DNA from: Caulobacter sp. NIBR1757
GTDB taxonomy: Bacteria; Pseudomonadota; Alphaproteobacteria; Caulobacterales; Caulobacteraceae
Direction: 5' to 3'
Length of the DNA: 64,000 nucleotides
Assembly: GCF_027912495.1 (NCBI RefSeq)
Contig: NZ_CP115463.1
Coordinates: 3,050,501 to 3,114,500 of the forward strand
Position 1 is the first letter of the stretch. Each line of letters begins with the position of its first letter. A model generated the notes under the pieces. That model saw only the letters and a list, made by a program, of their open reading frames with translations. It had not been told where the DNA came from and did not search any database. The position numbers were made by a program, and so were the translations under genes. Shown here piece by piece: positions 8,788 through 17,356 of this stretch.

Positions 8788-9965
8788 GCCCCCCGGCCAT
8801 GCTCTTCGGGCCGCAAAGGACGATCTACCTGCTGTCGCCCCAGCCGTGGGACGGCATCAAGGTCTCCAAGCACCACTATGCCGCCGAGCTGGCCGCGCTT
8901 GGGCACAGGGTGTTCTTCATCGAGCCGCCGCGCGCCACCGGTCCATCGGGCGAGGTCCAGATCCTGCCGACGGAGATCGAAGGGGTGCGCCGGGTCTCCT
9001 ATCGGCCGTGGTTTCCCTACTGGATCAAGTTCCGGTCCAGGATGGTGTTCGACCACGGCATGCGCCGGCAGGCGCGGATGATCACCAAGGCGATCGGCGA
9101 TGCGCCCGACATCGTCTGGGACTTCGACAACGCCTACCAGTTCGCCGACCTTCGGGCCTTCGGACCGGCGCTGAAGATCTTCCACCCGGTCGACGAACTC
9201 GTGGTCGGCCGAAGCGGCGACAAGAATGCGGACCTGCTGCTGGCGGTGTCCCAGCACTTCCTCGACGCCCTGGAGACGACGAACCGGAACGTCATGCTGC
9301 TGCCGCACGGGTTGAACCGGGAATACGCCGCCTACGCCCGCCAGCTCGTGCGGTCCGGCGGCCTGCCCGCCCGTCAGTCCGGTCGGCCGCTGGTCGGCTA
9401 TGTCGGCCATCTGGATCATCCCGACTTTGACTGGCCGACAACCTTCGCGCTGATCGAGGCCAATCCCGGGCTCGATTTCGTCTTCATCGGACCCTTTACG
9501 CTCGAGCGCGAGGGTGTGCCGACGCCGGTTTCGAGGCTCAAGGACTATCCCAACTGCCGGCTGACCGGACTCCTCTCCCCGACGGAGATGCTGGGGTGGG
9601 CCGATCAGGTGGACGTCTGGACGATGATCTTCCACTGCACGCCGGAGCTCGGCGGCATGATCGGCGCCCACAAGCTGCTGGAGTATCTCGCCACCGGCAA
9701 GGTCATCGTGACCACCAGGGTCCTGCCCTACGTCGGCTCGGATCTGTTCGTCATGGCGAGCGACCATACCAATCGGGACCTGCCCGCCCTCCTGGAGCGC
9801 ACGATCGCCAATCTCGCCGAGGCCAACGCCCCCGCCAACCAACTGAAAAGGTGCGGCTTCGCGCTGGAGCACAGCTATGTCGAAAACCTGCGCAAGGTCG
9901 ATAGCCTGATCGCCCAGCTATCGCCGGACACGACCGACGACGCGCCGCGCGGGGCCGCGTCATGA
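8763..9965 (+). CDS. Glycosyltransferase family 1-like protein
   Basis: A 400-residue GT-B type protein. It opens TIYLLSPQPWDGIKVSKHH and continues with VFFIEPPR, a pattern seen in TuaH-like glycosyltransferases. The donor half shows LVGYVGHLDHPDFDW, LDFVFIGPF, LTGLLSPTEM and KLLEYLATGKVIVTT. ATG 8763 overlaps the previous gene by 25 bp and has a G-rich ribosome-binding stretch upstream. ATG 8799 would avoid the overlap but lacks a well-spaced site. Its stop overlaps the next start (ATGA). Substrate unknown. Confidence 0.82.
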   Translation: MAALAQGLSPPAMLFGPQRTIYLLSPQPWDGIKVSKHHYAAELAALGHRVFFIEPPRATGPSGEVQILPTEIEGVRRVSYRPWFPYWIKFRSRMVFDHGMRRQARMITKAIGDAPDIVWDFDNAYQFADLRAFGPALKIFHPVDELVVGRSGDKNADLLLAVSQHFLDALETTNRNVMLLPHGLNREYAAYARQLVRSGGLPARQSGRPLVGYVGHLDHPDFDWPTTFALIEANPGLDFVFIGPFTLEREGVPTPVSRLKDYPNCRLTGLLSPTEMLGWADQVDVWTMIFHCTPELGGMIGAHKLLEYLATGKVIVTTRVLPYVGSDLFVMASDHTNRDLPALLERTIANLAEANAPANQLKRCGFALEHSYVENLRKVDSLIAQLSPDTTDDAPRGAAS

Positions 9966-10711
9966 GGGCCTTCACCACCGCCGGTTACGGCGCGCTTCTG
10001 ACGGCCTTTTCCGACGCCGGTTACGAGGCGGTGGACCTGGAGGCGCTGGACGCCGGGCGGCGCCATGTCTTCCTGCGCCATGACGTGGATTTCAGCCCCG
10101 AGTACTGCGCGCCGATCGCCCGCGCAGAGATCGATGTCGGCTACAGGAGCACCTTCTACTTCCTGGTCACCAGCCCGTTCTACAATATCCTCGACCCCGC
10201 CGTGCGCGACGACCTGAGGCGGCTTTCAGCCCTGGGGCACGCCATCGGGCTGCATTTCGACGCCAGCCTGTACCCCGAGGGGCCGCAGCTCGAGGAACAG
10301 GCCGAGCGCGAGCGGATGCTGCTGGAGAGCGTCGCCGACGCGCCGGTCCGCAGCATAAGCTTCCACAGGCCGGCGCCGAGCCTGGTCGGGCGGCCAGGCC
10401 ATTTCGCCGGGCGGCCGCACACCTACCAGCCGCAGTTCGTGGAGGCGATCGCCTACTATTCCGACTCCCAGGGGGCGTGGCGCTTCGGCCATCCGCTGGA
10501 TTCGGAGGCCTTCGCCCGCGCCGCCGCCATGCAGCTCCTGACCCATCCGATCTGGTGGTGCATCGACGTGGAAGAGACGCCGACAGCCCGCCTGAACAGG
10601 TGGCTGGGCCACCGCCTCGAGCAGCAGGTCGCCGACGTGGGGCGCAACTGCAAATCCTACGACCCCTCCCTCATCGAACGCCGGGCGCCGGGCGCGGGCA
10701 GGGCCGGATGA
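9962..10711 (+). CDS. Polysaccharide deacetylase-like protein
   Basis: A 249-residue protein that resembles NodB-fold deacetylase relatives found in O-antigen clusters. It carries RHDVDFSPEY, which matches the Asp-bearing first motif, FYFLVTSPFYN, and GLHFDASLYPE at the position of the family histidine motif. A later ISFHRPAPSLVG segment resembles the third motif. Metal-dependent removal of an acyl group from a sugar is the natural guess, but activity is not proven. It overlaps both neighbours by 4 bp (ATGA), so it is translated with the glycosyltransferase and the WbqC-like gene. Confidence 0.7.
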   Translation: MRAFTTAGYGALLTAFSDAGYEAVDLEALDAGRRHVFLRHDVDFSPEYCAPIARAEIDVGYRSTFYFLVTSPFYNILDPAVRDDLRRLSALGHAIGLHFDASLYPEGPQLEEQAERERMLLESVADAPVRSISFHRPAPSLVGRPGHFAGRPHTYQPQFVEAIAYYSDSQGAWRFGHPLDSEAFARAAAMQLLTHPIWWCIDVEETPTARLNRWLGHRLEQQVADVGRNCKSYDPSLIERRAPGAGRAG

Positions 10712-11406
10712 AGTTCGCCGCCCACCAGCCAAATTTCTGCCCGTGGATCGGCTATTTCGCCAAGCTGCATACGGCCGACGTGTTTGTGATCCTGGACGAT
10801 GTCCAGATGCCGGGCGGACAGAGTTATGTTTCGCGGACCCGAATTCGCGGGGCCTCGGAAGGGGAGCCAACCTGGCTTTCAACGCCGACGCGTTCGGAGT
10901 TTCCGTCCACGATCAACCAGGTCCGGCTCGGGCTGGCCGATGGCAAATGGCGGGCCCGTCACCTGAACGTCCTCAAGGACCGTTATCGTAAGGCGGCCTG
11001 CTTCAGCGACATCTATCCGATCCTGGAGGCCTGTTATGCCTACGAGGGGGACTCCCTGGTCGAGTTCAACATGGGCTTCCTGCGCGCCGTCGCGGACCTT
11101 CTCGACATCCGGACGCCGTTCCGCTTTTCCAGTGAGTTCGCTGTCAGCGCCATCTCGGACGAACGCCTGGCGCACATCGGCTCGCAACTGGCCGCCGAGG
11201 CCTATATCTCCGGCGCCGGCGCCGACGCCTACCAGACCAAGGAAACCTACGCTCGGTCGGGAATTCGTCTTGAGATCATGGACGTGCGGCTCGCGCCCGA
11301 TCCGATCCCCAACATCGGCCTCAGCATCATCGATCCCCTGATGACCATGGGACCGGAGCCGGTGAAGGCCTTTCTGTCGACTTGCCGGCCCGCCCCGACG
11401 CCTTAG
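10708..11406 (+). CDS. WbqC family protein
   Basis: A 232-residue member of the WbqC-like family. It shows the N-terminal signature AHQPNFCPWIGYFAKL followed by ADVFVILDDVQ, then SYVSRTRIRG and WLSTPT. Family members sit in O-antigen and amino-sugar clusters, and their exact chemistry is not settled. ATG 10708 overlaps the preceding stop. Upstream in-frame starts would run through the deacetylase-like gene and are rejected. Context suggests a role in modifying an amino sugar. Confidence 0.85.
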   Translation: MKFAAHQPNFCPWIGYFAKLHTADVFVILDDVQMPGGQSYVSRTRIRGASEGEPTWLSTPTRSEFPSTINQVRLGLADGKWRARHLNVLKDRYRKAACFSDIYPILEACYAYEGDSLVEFNMGFLRAVADLLDIRTPFRFSSEFAVSAISDERLAHIGSQLAAEAYISGAGADAYQTKETYARSGIRLEIMDVRLAPDPIPNIGLSIIDPLMTMGPEPVKAFLSTCRPAPTP

Positions 11407-11421
11407 GAAAGATCTCCTCGA

Positions 11422-12123
11422 ATGACACCAAACGACATTGCCACCGCCGGTCAGCAAGACGCCGGCAAGACCGCCCAGGGGCAGCTCGACGACTTCCTGC
11501 GGATGGTGCAGGCGCGGTGCGCCGACCTGGAGAGGCCGTTGCGAGGCCTCGAAATGTTCGCGCGGGACGGCAGCTGGTTCACCGGCCATATCGCCCGCAT
11601 GGTCGACGAGATGGAATGCTGGGAGATCAACGCGAAGTATATTCCCGATCTCGAGCGGAACATCCCCACGGCGAAGGTGCGGCAGGTCGACAGCATCGCC
11701 CATGAGCCCGAGCCGGGTGACACATTCGGCCTGATCTGCCTCGACAATCCCCAGGGCATCTACGGGGACTACTGCGAGCATTTCGAGGCGCTTCCGCGCG
11801 CCCTGCGGATCCTGGCCAAGACCGGCGTGCTGGTGTTCTACGTCAACCTGAACCCCTACAGAGCCAAGCCCAGCGCCCCCAACGACGACTATGGCATGGT
11901 GGAGCACGACGCCTGGTTCGAGCGGCGCGCGGCGTTCTACGGCCGTGACGCGGAAAGCCTGACGCCCGAATTCGCCGAGCAGTTCTACGGACAGATGTTT
12001 CAGCGCCTCGGGCTGACGATGAAATCCTTCGACGGCGTCCTGTTCCGCTCCACCGTGCCAGGCCATCCGGACTACATGTTCCGGGTCGTCGCGGCGGTCG
12101 AGCGGGGTCCCTCCGCCGCCTGA
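11422..12123 (+). CDS. Methyltransferase-like protein of the polysaccharide cluster
   Basis: A 233-residue protein with a degenerate Rossmann-like methyltransferase layout. RGLEMFARDGSWFTGHIA stands where motif I would be, followed by MECWEINAKY (acidic strand 2 end) and FGLICLDNPQGIYGDYCEHFE. Then comes ALRILAKTGVLVFYVNLNP, typical of the strand-4/helix region. A classic GxGxG is absent, so SAM binding is uncertain. It follows the WbqC-like gene by 15 bp. The function is not recognised beyond this resemblance; it may act on the same sugar. Confidence 0.6.
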   Translation: MTPNDIATAGQQDAGKTAQGQLDDFLRMVQARCADLERPLRGLEMFARDGSWFTGHIARMVDEMECWEINAKYIPDLERNIPTAKVRQVDSIAHEPEPGDTFGLICLDNPQGIYGDYCEHFEALPRALRILAKTGVLVFYVNLNPYRAKPSAPNDDYGMVEHDAWFERRAAFYGRDAESLTPEFAEQFYGQMFQRLGLTMKSFDGVLFRSTVPGHPDYMFRVVAAVERGPSAA

Positions 12124-12268
12124 AGACCGGAGCGCCGGCAACGGAGTCGTCCCGGGCCTGGGCGAAATCCGCTCCTCCCGGCCGGCGTTTCAGGTTACAT
12201 CGTTCCGCCAGGGTTCGGCGGTATGGGAGGCGTCGAAGCAGACCCTTCCCCAGGTACTGGATAAGGAC

Positions 12269-12856
12269 GTGACGATCACCCCCTCCGCCCCGCCCCCGTC
12301 GCCGCTGCACCGCCTTGCGCCGCCCAGCCTGCCGGACAAGCTGCGGCGCGGCCTGTGGGGCGTGGTCTGGCTGTTGCTGTTCAGGCTCTCGCCCGTTCCC
12401 CTGCACGCCTGGCGCAGGCTGCTGCTGCGGCTGTTCGGCGCCCAGGTCGGAGCCGGATCGGCGATCTATCCCGGCGTTCGCGTGTGGGCCCCGTGGAACC
12501 TGTCAGTCGGCAAGGGCGTCACCGTCGGCGACGGGGCCGATCTCTATTGCGTGGCGCGCATTGCCATCGAGGACGGCGCCATCATCAGCCAGCGCGCCTA
12601 TCTCTGCAGCGCCTCCCACGACGTCAATTCACCCAGCTTCGACCTCGTCGCGGGCGACATCACGGTCGGAGCCAACGCCTGGGTGGCGGCGGAAGCCTTT
12701 GTCGGCGCCGGGGTCAGGTTGAACCAGGGCGTGGTGGTGGCCGCGCGGGCCGTGGTGACCAAGGATGTTGAAGCCTTGAACGTAGTCGCGGGCAATCCCG
12801 CCAAGGTCATATCCGCCCGATCAGGAAACGGCAAAAATACTCTGAAACATCTATGA
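12269..12856 (+). CDS. WcaF-type acetyltransferase (left-handed beta-helix)
   Basis: A 195-residue O-acetyltransferase of the colanic-acid WcaF type. After a hydrophobic, basic N-terminus (GVVWLLLFRL, AWRRLLLRLFGA) come hexapeptide turns: QVGAGSAIYPGVRVWAP, LSVGKGVTVGDGADL, IAIEDGAIISQRAYL. The catalytic-type histidine lies in CSASHDVNSPSFD. The end reads AVVTKDVEALNVVAGNPAKVI, typical of LbH transferases. The start is GTG 12269; no better start is visible. A 145-bp gap precedes it, so it may have its own promoter. It probably acetylates a sugar of the exported glycan. Confidence 0.87.
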   Translation: MTITPSAPPPSPLHRLAPPSLPDKLRRGLWGVVWLLLFRLSPVPLHAWRRLLLRLFGAQVGAGSAIYPGVRVWAPWNLSVGKGVTVGDGADLYCVARIAIEDGAIISQRAYLCSASHDVNSPSFDLVAGDITVGANAWVAAEAFVGAGVRLNQGVVVAARAVVTKDVEALNVVAGNPAKVISARSGNGKNTLKHL

Positions 12857-12954
12857 ATATCGCGCCCTTCGCGGTTATCTATACGTGTTGCACCTGACGG
12901 CTAATCCTATGCGGCAGACTAAGTTGCGGAAGAACATTCGAGAGTTGTTGGTAA

Positions 12955-14043
12955 ATGTCGAGACCGCTCATAGTTGTTTGCGATTGGTTACCCCCCGCCT
13001 TTGGCGCGGTGGGCCAATATGAGCTGCTCCGCGCCCGGGAAGCCGCCGAGGCCGGCGGCCGGGTTCACCTCATTGGCCTGGGCGAGAAGCCCGGTGTGGA
13101 AGAAGAGGCGTTCGCCGATGGCCGGCTGACCATTACCCGCCTCGCCGCGAAGCGCCCGAACCGCGCCTCCCTGCTGACGCGCGCCCTGTGGGCGATCAGG
13201 ACCAATTTCAGACTGCTGGGCCAGACCGCCAGGACCGCGCGGACCTACCCCGACTGCGAAATCAAGGTCACCGGCTCGCCGCCGTTCATTTCCTACATGA
13301 TCCTGTTCTGGCGGCTTCTGAACCCCCGGCACACGATCACCTACCGGATCACCGACTTCTATCCGGAAACCGCCTTCGCCGCCGGCAAGGCGCGGTTTCT
13401 TCGCCCTATGACGCCCCTGATCCATGCCCTGCGCCGCCGGGCCGACCGGATCGAGGCGCTGAGCTGGTGCCAGAAGGCGCGGCTGATCGAGAGCGGCGTG
13501 CCGGAGAGCAATATCGAGATCGTCCGAGACACCTCGCCGGTCCGGCTGGAGCCCGGCATCGCGCCGGCGCCGCGTCCCTTCGCGGACGACGCCTGCGTCC
13601 TGCTCTACTCCGGCAATCTGGGCTTCGCCCACGACTGGGAGACCTTCGCGGAGGCCTATCGGATTCACGTCCAGACGGGCCCCAATCGGGTCCGGCTGTG
13701 GTTGAACGCCACCGGCGTGGGTGTGGAGAGGCTGCGCGCCTACTGCGAGACCCACGGACTTCCCATCCACATATCCGGGCCGGTTCCGCTCGACGAGCTG
13801 CCGGCGGTCCTGATGGCGGCGGACGCCCACCTGATCTTGCTCGGCGACCCCTTTTGGGGCTACGTCTTCCCGTCCAAGACCTACGCCTGCCTGGACAGCC
13901 ATCGCCCTTGCCTGTTTGTCGGGCCAGCCGAGTCTGATGTTCATGCGTTGCTGATGGCCCAGCCGGACACCAATCACTCGGTCCGCAACGGGGATATCGA
14001 CGGCGCGGTCGCGGCGCTGAACCGGCTGTCTGACCGGCGCTAG
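12955..14043 (+). CDS. Glycosyltransferase (WbuB-like GT4)
   Basis: A 362-residue GT-B protein. It opens PLIVVCDWLPPAFGAVGQYE, a pattern of WbuB-like glycosyltransferases. Later come KVTGSPPFISYMILF, ITYRITDFYPE, CVLLYSGNLGFAHDWETF (donor-domain start) and HISGPVPLDELPAVLMAAD. The C-terminal region with the usual E-x7-E is weak (YVFPSKTYACLDSHRPCLFV). It follows a 98-bp A+T-richer gap and precedes gmd by 31 bp. It is probably one of the sugar transfers of the repeat unit; a fucosyl or mannosyl donor is possible given gmd-fcl next door. Confidence 0.8.
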   Translation: MSRPLIVVCDWLPPAFGAVGQYELLRAREAAEAGGRVHLIGLGEKPGVEEEAFADGRLTITRLAAKRPNRASLLTRALWAIRTNFRLLGQTARTARTYPDCEIKVTGSPPFISYMILFWRLLNPRHTITYRITDFYPETAFAAGKARFLRPMTPLIHALRRRADRIEALSWCQKARLIESGVPESNIEIVRDTSPVRLEPGIAPAPRPFADDACVLLYSGNLGFAHDWETFAEAYRIHVQTGPNRVRLWLNATGVGVERLRAYCETHGLPIHISGPVPLDELPAVLMAADAHLILLGDPFWGYVFPSKTYACLDSHRPCLFVGPAESDVHALLMAQPDTNHSVRNGDIDGAVAALNRLSDRR

Positions 14044-14074
14044 GCCTTCCGGCGCATTACCCTGGGGAATTTGA

Positions 14075-15142
14075 ATGAAGCGTGCGTTGATCACCGGTGT
14101 GACCGGACAGGATGGGGCCTATCTGGCGCGCCTGCTGCTGGACAAGGGCTATGAAGTCCATGGCGTCAAACGCCGGGCCTCCAGTTTCAATACCCAGCGC
14201 GTCGACGACATCTACAGCGACCCGCATGACGGACCGACGCGGTTCCACATGCACTACGGCGACATGACCGATTCGACCGGCCTGATCCGCATCGTCCAGG
14301 AAACCAATCCGGACGAGATCTACAACCTGGCCGCCCAGAGCCACGTCGCCGTCAGCTTCGAGACGCCGGAGTACACGGCCAACGCCGACGCCATCGGCCC
14401 GCTTCGCCTGCTTGAGGCCATGCGCATCCTGAAGCTGGGGGATCGCACGCGGTTCTACCAGGCCTCGACCTCCGAGCTTTACGGCAATGTCCAGGCCATC
14501 CCCCAGTCGGAAACCACCCCCTTCTATCCGCGCAGCCCCTATGGCGCCGCCAAGCTGTACGCCTACTGGATCACGGTGAACTACCGCGAAGCCTACGGCT
14601 TCCACGCCTCCAACGGCATTCTGTTCAATCACGAGAGCCCGGTCCGCGGCGAGACCTTCGTGACCCGCAAGATCGCCCGCAGCGTCGCCGCCATCGAGCG
14701 CGGCCAGCAGCAGGTTCTCTACCTCGGCAATCTGAACGCCGAGCGCGACTGGGGCCACGCGCGGGACTATGTCGAAGGCATGTGGCGGATCATGCAGCAG
14801 CCGGAGGCCGACGACTATGTGCTCGCGACCGGCGTGAAATACTCGGTGCGCACCTTCGTCGAAGCCGCCTTCGCCGAGGTCGGGCGCGAGATCGAATGGG
14901 TCGGGACCGGCGTTGACGAGACGGGCCGCGACGCCAAAACCGGCAAGACCCTGGTCGCCATCGATCCCCAGTATTTCCGCCCGACCGAAGTCGACCTGCT
15001 GATCGGCGACGCCAGCAAAGCCCGGGAAAAACTCGGCTGGACCGCGACCACGACCTTCGAGGAACTGGTCCGCGAGATGATCGCCGCCGAGATGGCCACG
15101 GTGGACCAGCCGTTCGATCCCTACCGGGTCATCGTTTCATGA
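14075..15142 (+). CDS. gmd: GDP-mannose 4,6-dehydratase
   Basis: A 355-residue short-chain dehydrogenase-type NDP-sugar enzyme that converts GDP-D-mannose to GDP-4-keto-6-deoxymannose. The NADP loop is [20 protein letters not shown], followed by the Gmd-specific [17 protein letters not shown]. The catalytic Ser/Thr and Tyr-Lys appear in ASTSELYG and [12 protein letters not shown], then [20 protein letters not shown]. Length is normal for the family (about 350). It is coupled to fcl by an ATGA overlap at 15139-15142. The GDP-mannose supplier is encoded about 2 kb downstream. Confidence 0.97.
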   Translation: MKRALITGVTGQDGAYLARLLLDKGYEVHGVKRRASSFNTQRVDDIYSDPHDGPTRFHMHYGDMTDSTGLIRIVQETNPDEIYNLAAQSHVAVSFETPEYTANADAIGPLRLLEAMRILKLGDRTRFYQASTSELYGNVQAIPQSETTPFYPRSPYGAAKLYAYWITVNYREAYGFHASNGILFNHESPVRGETFVTRKIARSVAAIERGQQQVLYLGNLNAERDWGHARDYVEGMWRIMQQPEADDYVLATGVKYSVRTFVEAAFAEVGREIEWVGTGVDETGRDAKTGKTLVAIDPQYFRPTEVDLLIGDASKAREKLGWTATTTFEELVREMIAAEMATVDQPFDPYRVIVS

Positions 15143-16077
15143 CATCGGCCCTCTACGACCTCACGGGTCGGCGCGTGTTCGTGGCGGGGCATCGCGGCAT
15201 GGTGGGATCGGCGATCGTCCGTCGCCTGGCGTCCGAGGGCTGCGAGGTCATCGTCGCCCCGCGCGCCGAGTTGGACCTGAGGGACGCCGCCCGCGTGAAG
15301 GCGTTTCTGGCCGACAACCGCATCGACACCCTGTTCATGGCCGCCGCCAAGGTGGGCGGCATCCTCGCCAACGCCACCTACCCCGCCGATTTCCTGATCG
15401 AGAACCTCGAGATCGCCAGCGCCACCATCCGGGCGGCCCATGAGGCGAACGTCGAGAAGCTGCTGTTCCTGGGCTCGACCTGCATCTACCCCAAGCACGC
15501 GCCCCAGCCGATCCCGGAAAGCGCGCTGCTGACCGGTCCGCTGGAGCCGACCAATGAGGCCTACGCCCTGGCCAAGATCGTCGGCGTCAAGCTTTGCGAG
15601 GCCTACCGGACCCAGCATGGCCGCGACTTCATCAGCGCCATGCCGACCAACCTCTACGGCGCCGGCGACAACTACGACCTGAAGTCCAGCCATGTGCTTC
15701 CCGCCCTGATCGCCAAGGCCCACGAGGCGAAGGTCCGGGGCGACGCCAGCTTCGTCGTCTGGGGCAGCGGCACGCCGCGCCGTGAGTTCCTGCACGCGGA
15801 TGATTGCGCCGATGCGCTGGTCTTCCTGATGAAGCACTGGTCCGACAGCCAGCATGTCAACGTCGGGACAGGAGAGGATATCTCGATCGCCGACCTGGCG
15901 GCGCTGGTCAAACAGGTGGTCGGGTTCGAGGGGACGATCGAATGGGATGCGTCGATGCCGGACGGAACTCCGCGCAAGCTGGTTGATGTATCGAAGCTCG
16001 CCGGGCTGGGCTGGAAGCCGACGATATCGCTCGAAGACGGCATCGCGGCGACCTACCGCGACTTCATCACAAAGTGA
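15139..16077 (+). CDS. fcl: GDP-L-fucose synthase
   Basis: A 312-residue epimerase/reductase completing GDP-L-fucose from the Gmd product. It shows the NADP loop [28 protein letters not shown], the [16 protein letters not shown] segment typical of Fcl, and the [12 protein letters not shown]yr-Lys pair. [12 protein letters not shown] and [11 protein letters not shown] follow near the C-terminus. ATG 15139 overlaps the gmd stop. It ends the main glycan operon. A short inverted repeat lies just after its stop. Confidence 0.97.
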   Translation: MTSALYDLTGRRVFVAGHRGMVGSAIVRRLASEGCEVIVAPRAELDLRDAARVKAFLADNRIDTLFMAAAKVGGILANATYPADFLIENLEIASATIRAAHEANVEKLLFLGSTCIYPKHAPQPIPESALLTGPLEPTNEAYALAKIVGVKLCEAYRTQHGRDFISAMPTNLYGAGDNYDLKSSHVLPALIAKAHEAKVRGDASFVVWGSGTPRREFLHADDCADALVFLMKHWSDSQHVNVGTGEDISIADLAALVKQVVGFEGTIEWDASMPDGTPRKLVDVSKLAGLGWKPTISLEDGIAATYRDFITK

Positions 16078-16083
16078 GCATAA

Positions 16084-16104
16084 TCACCTCAATCTGTGAG
16101 GTGA
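16084..16104. repeat. Small inverted repeat after fcl
   Basis: Eight-base perfect arms TCACCTCA and TGAGGTGA flank a 5-base spacer, 6 bp after the fcl stop. No T-run follows, so an intrinsic terminator is doubtful. A protein-binding site or weak hairpin is equally possible. Confidence 0.5.
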
Positions 16105-16159
16105 AACATCTGGGAGAACATGTTACCCAACATCGGGGGTGCGATCGATGGGGGGGATA

Positions 16160-16306
16160 ATGAGTGTTTTCAGACGGTCGCTGGACCAGTTTGCCGAGCT
16201 GCGGGCGGTGGCCAAGTGCATGCTGCAAGGGCACATGTGGCGAGACAGCGGCAGCGATTCCAGCCACCGGCGATGCCTCAGGTGCGGGCGAAAGCAAACC
16301 TACTGA
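16160..16306 (+). CDS. Small zinc-ribbon-like protein, 48 residues
   Basis: A short open frame from ATG 16160 to TGA 16304-16306, preceded by a G-rich ribosome-binding stretch. The product ends with KCMLQGHMWRDSGS, then RRCLRCGRKQTY. The pattern Cys, Gly-His-x-Trp, then Cys-x-x-Cys-Gly is that of small zinc-ribbon proteins, including short phage-type families. It fits the space between fcl and the convergent phosphatase, ending 4 bp before that gene's stop. The function is unknown. It could be a chance frame, but the ordered Cys/His/Trp pattern argues against that. Confidence 0.55.
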   Translation: MSVFRRSLDQFAELRAVAKCMLQGHMWRDSGSDSSHRRCLRCGRKQTY

Positions 16307-16310
16307 GGCC

Positions 16311-17117
16311 TCAGCCGCCTTTGAACAGCCCGGTCATGATCTCGCCCTCGACATGGCGCGCCTGCCAGAAGCGCACATCGCCGCCGGACAGCTCGGCCGC
16401 GGTGAGAACCCCGCTGCGATAGGCCCAGGTATCCACGCCAATTCTCCGACGATCGGCGAACGGCTCGGCGGCCGGGGTGTGGCCATGCACGATCACCTTG
16501 TCCAGCCGCCGTCGGTCGGACAGGAAGGGTTCCCGGATCCATCGCAGGTCGCGTTGCTTCTGGTCCGACAGGGGCCGGTCCGGATTGACCCCCGCGTGGA
16601 CAAACAGATAGTCGCCAAACTCCAGGCGGCTCTCGAGCTGCCAGAAGAACCGCAGGTGGTCGGCCGGGATCGCCGCCTTGAAGGCTTCCTGCACCCTGCG
16701 CCAGTCCTCAAGGCTGACCTCGCCGTCAGGCGCCTCGACGCCGTAGGATCGCATCGTCGCCCGGCCGCCGAAATTGATCCACGCTAGGCCGGATTCAACA
16801 TCCGCCAGAAAGCCCAGCATCGCCTCTTCGTGATTGCCACCCAGGAACCGGACCGAATCGTCCTGGCCGGCAAGCTCGACCAGCAGGGAGACGACCTCCT
16901 TCGACCGGGGGCCGCGATCAATGTAGTCGCCGAGGAAGACCAGCACCGGCGGCACGGGGTCCCCCTCCGCCGCCGCCGCCAGGGCGCCCAGCAGGGCCAG
17001 CAGCAGGTCGTCACAGCCGTGGATATCACCGATGGCGAAGACGCGCCGGCCCTCCAGCGCAACCGGCGCGTTTCCGGAGAGGCTTCGGCCCAGAACGCGT
17101 TGCCGAACGAACTTCAA
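16311..17117 (-). CDS. Metallophosphoesterase (Ser/Thr phosphatase-like)
   Basis: About 268 residues with calcineurin-type metal motifs in order: FAIGDIHGCDDLL, VFLGDYIDRGP, FLGGNHEEAM, a YLFVHAGV histidine, and VIVHGHTP. It hydrolyses phosphoesters; bacterial relatives include PrpA/B-type phosphatases and Ap4A hydrolases. The start used here is TTG 17117, which puts GDIHG about 30 residues in, as in relatives. GTG 17186 would add a 23-residue stretch that looks non-coding. The gene faces the glycan operon and diverges from the mannose gene, so it is an independent unit. Confidence 0.85.
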   Translation of the reverse strand: MKFVRQRVLGRSLSGNAPVALEGRRVFAIGDIHGCDDLLLALLGALAAAAEGDPVPPVLVFLGDYIDRGPRSKEVVSLLVELAGQDDSVRFLGGNHEEAMLGFLADVESGLAWINFGGRATMRSYGVEAPDGEVSLEDWRRVQEAFKAAIPADHLRFFWQLESRLEFGDYLFVHAGVNPDRPLSDQKQRDLRWIREPFLSDRRRLDKVIVHGHTPAAEPFADRRRIGVDTWAYRSGVLTAAELSGGDVRFWQARHVEGEIMTGLFKGG

Positions 17118-17221
17118 ATCGTGCCTCGAGAGTCCCTGAAGCTCGCCGCGGCCTTGGCCTCGACAAGCCTGAAAAAGAACGAACACCCCACCTGCCCGTC
17201 CATATAGTTGTTGGGGTCGTT

Positions 17222-17265
17222 TCAGCCAGCAGGAAACCTACGTAGCGGCGTGTGTTTCCGGCTGA
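17222..17265. promoter_or_regulatory. Interrupted inverted repeat in divergent promoter region
   Basis: Two nested arms, TCAGCC then GGAAAC, are mirrored by GTTTCC then GGCTGA around a 16-base centre containing TACGTA. It lies between the divergent phosphatase and mannose-pathway genes, so it could be an operator or a leader hairpin. No matching regulator is identified. Confidence 0.4.
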
Positions 17266-17356
17266 GGGGGCAATCGCCAGGGTCCGGCGCCACCATCGCG
17301 TCAGCGAAAGTCGGCTGGCTGCAACGCCGGTCACGGGCTAGGGTCACGGTGAGTGA

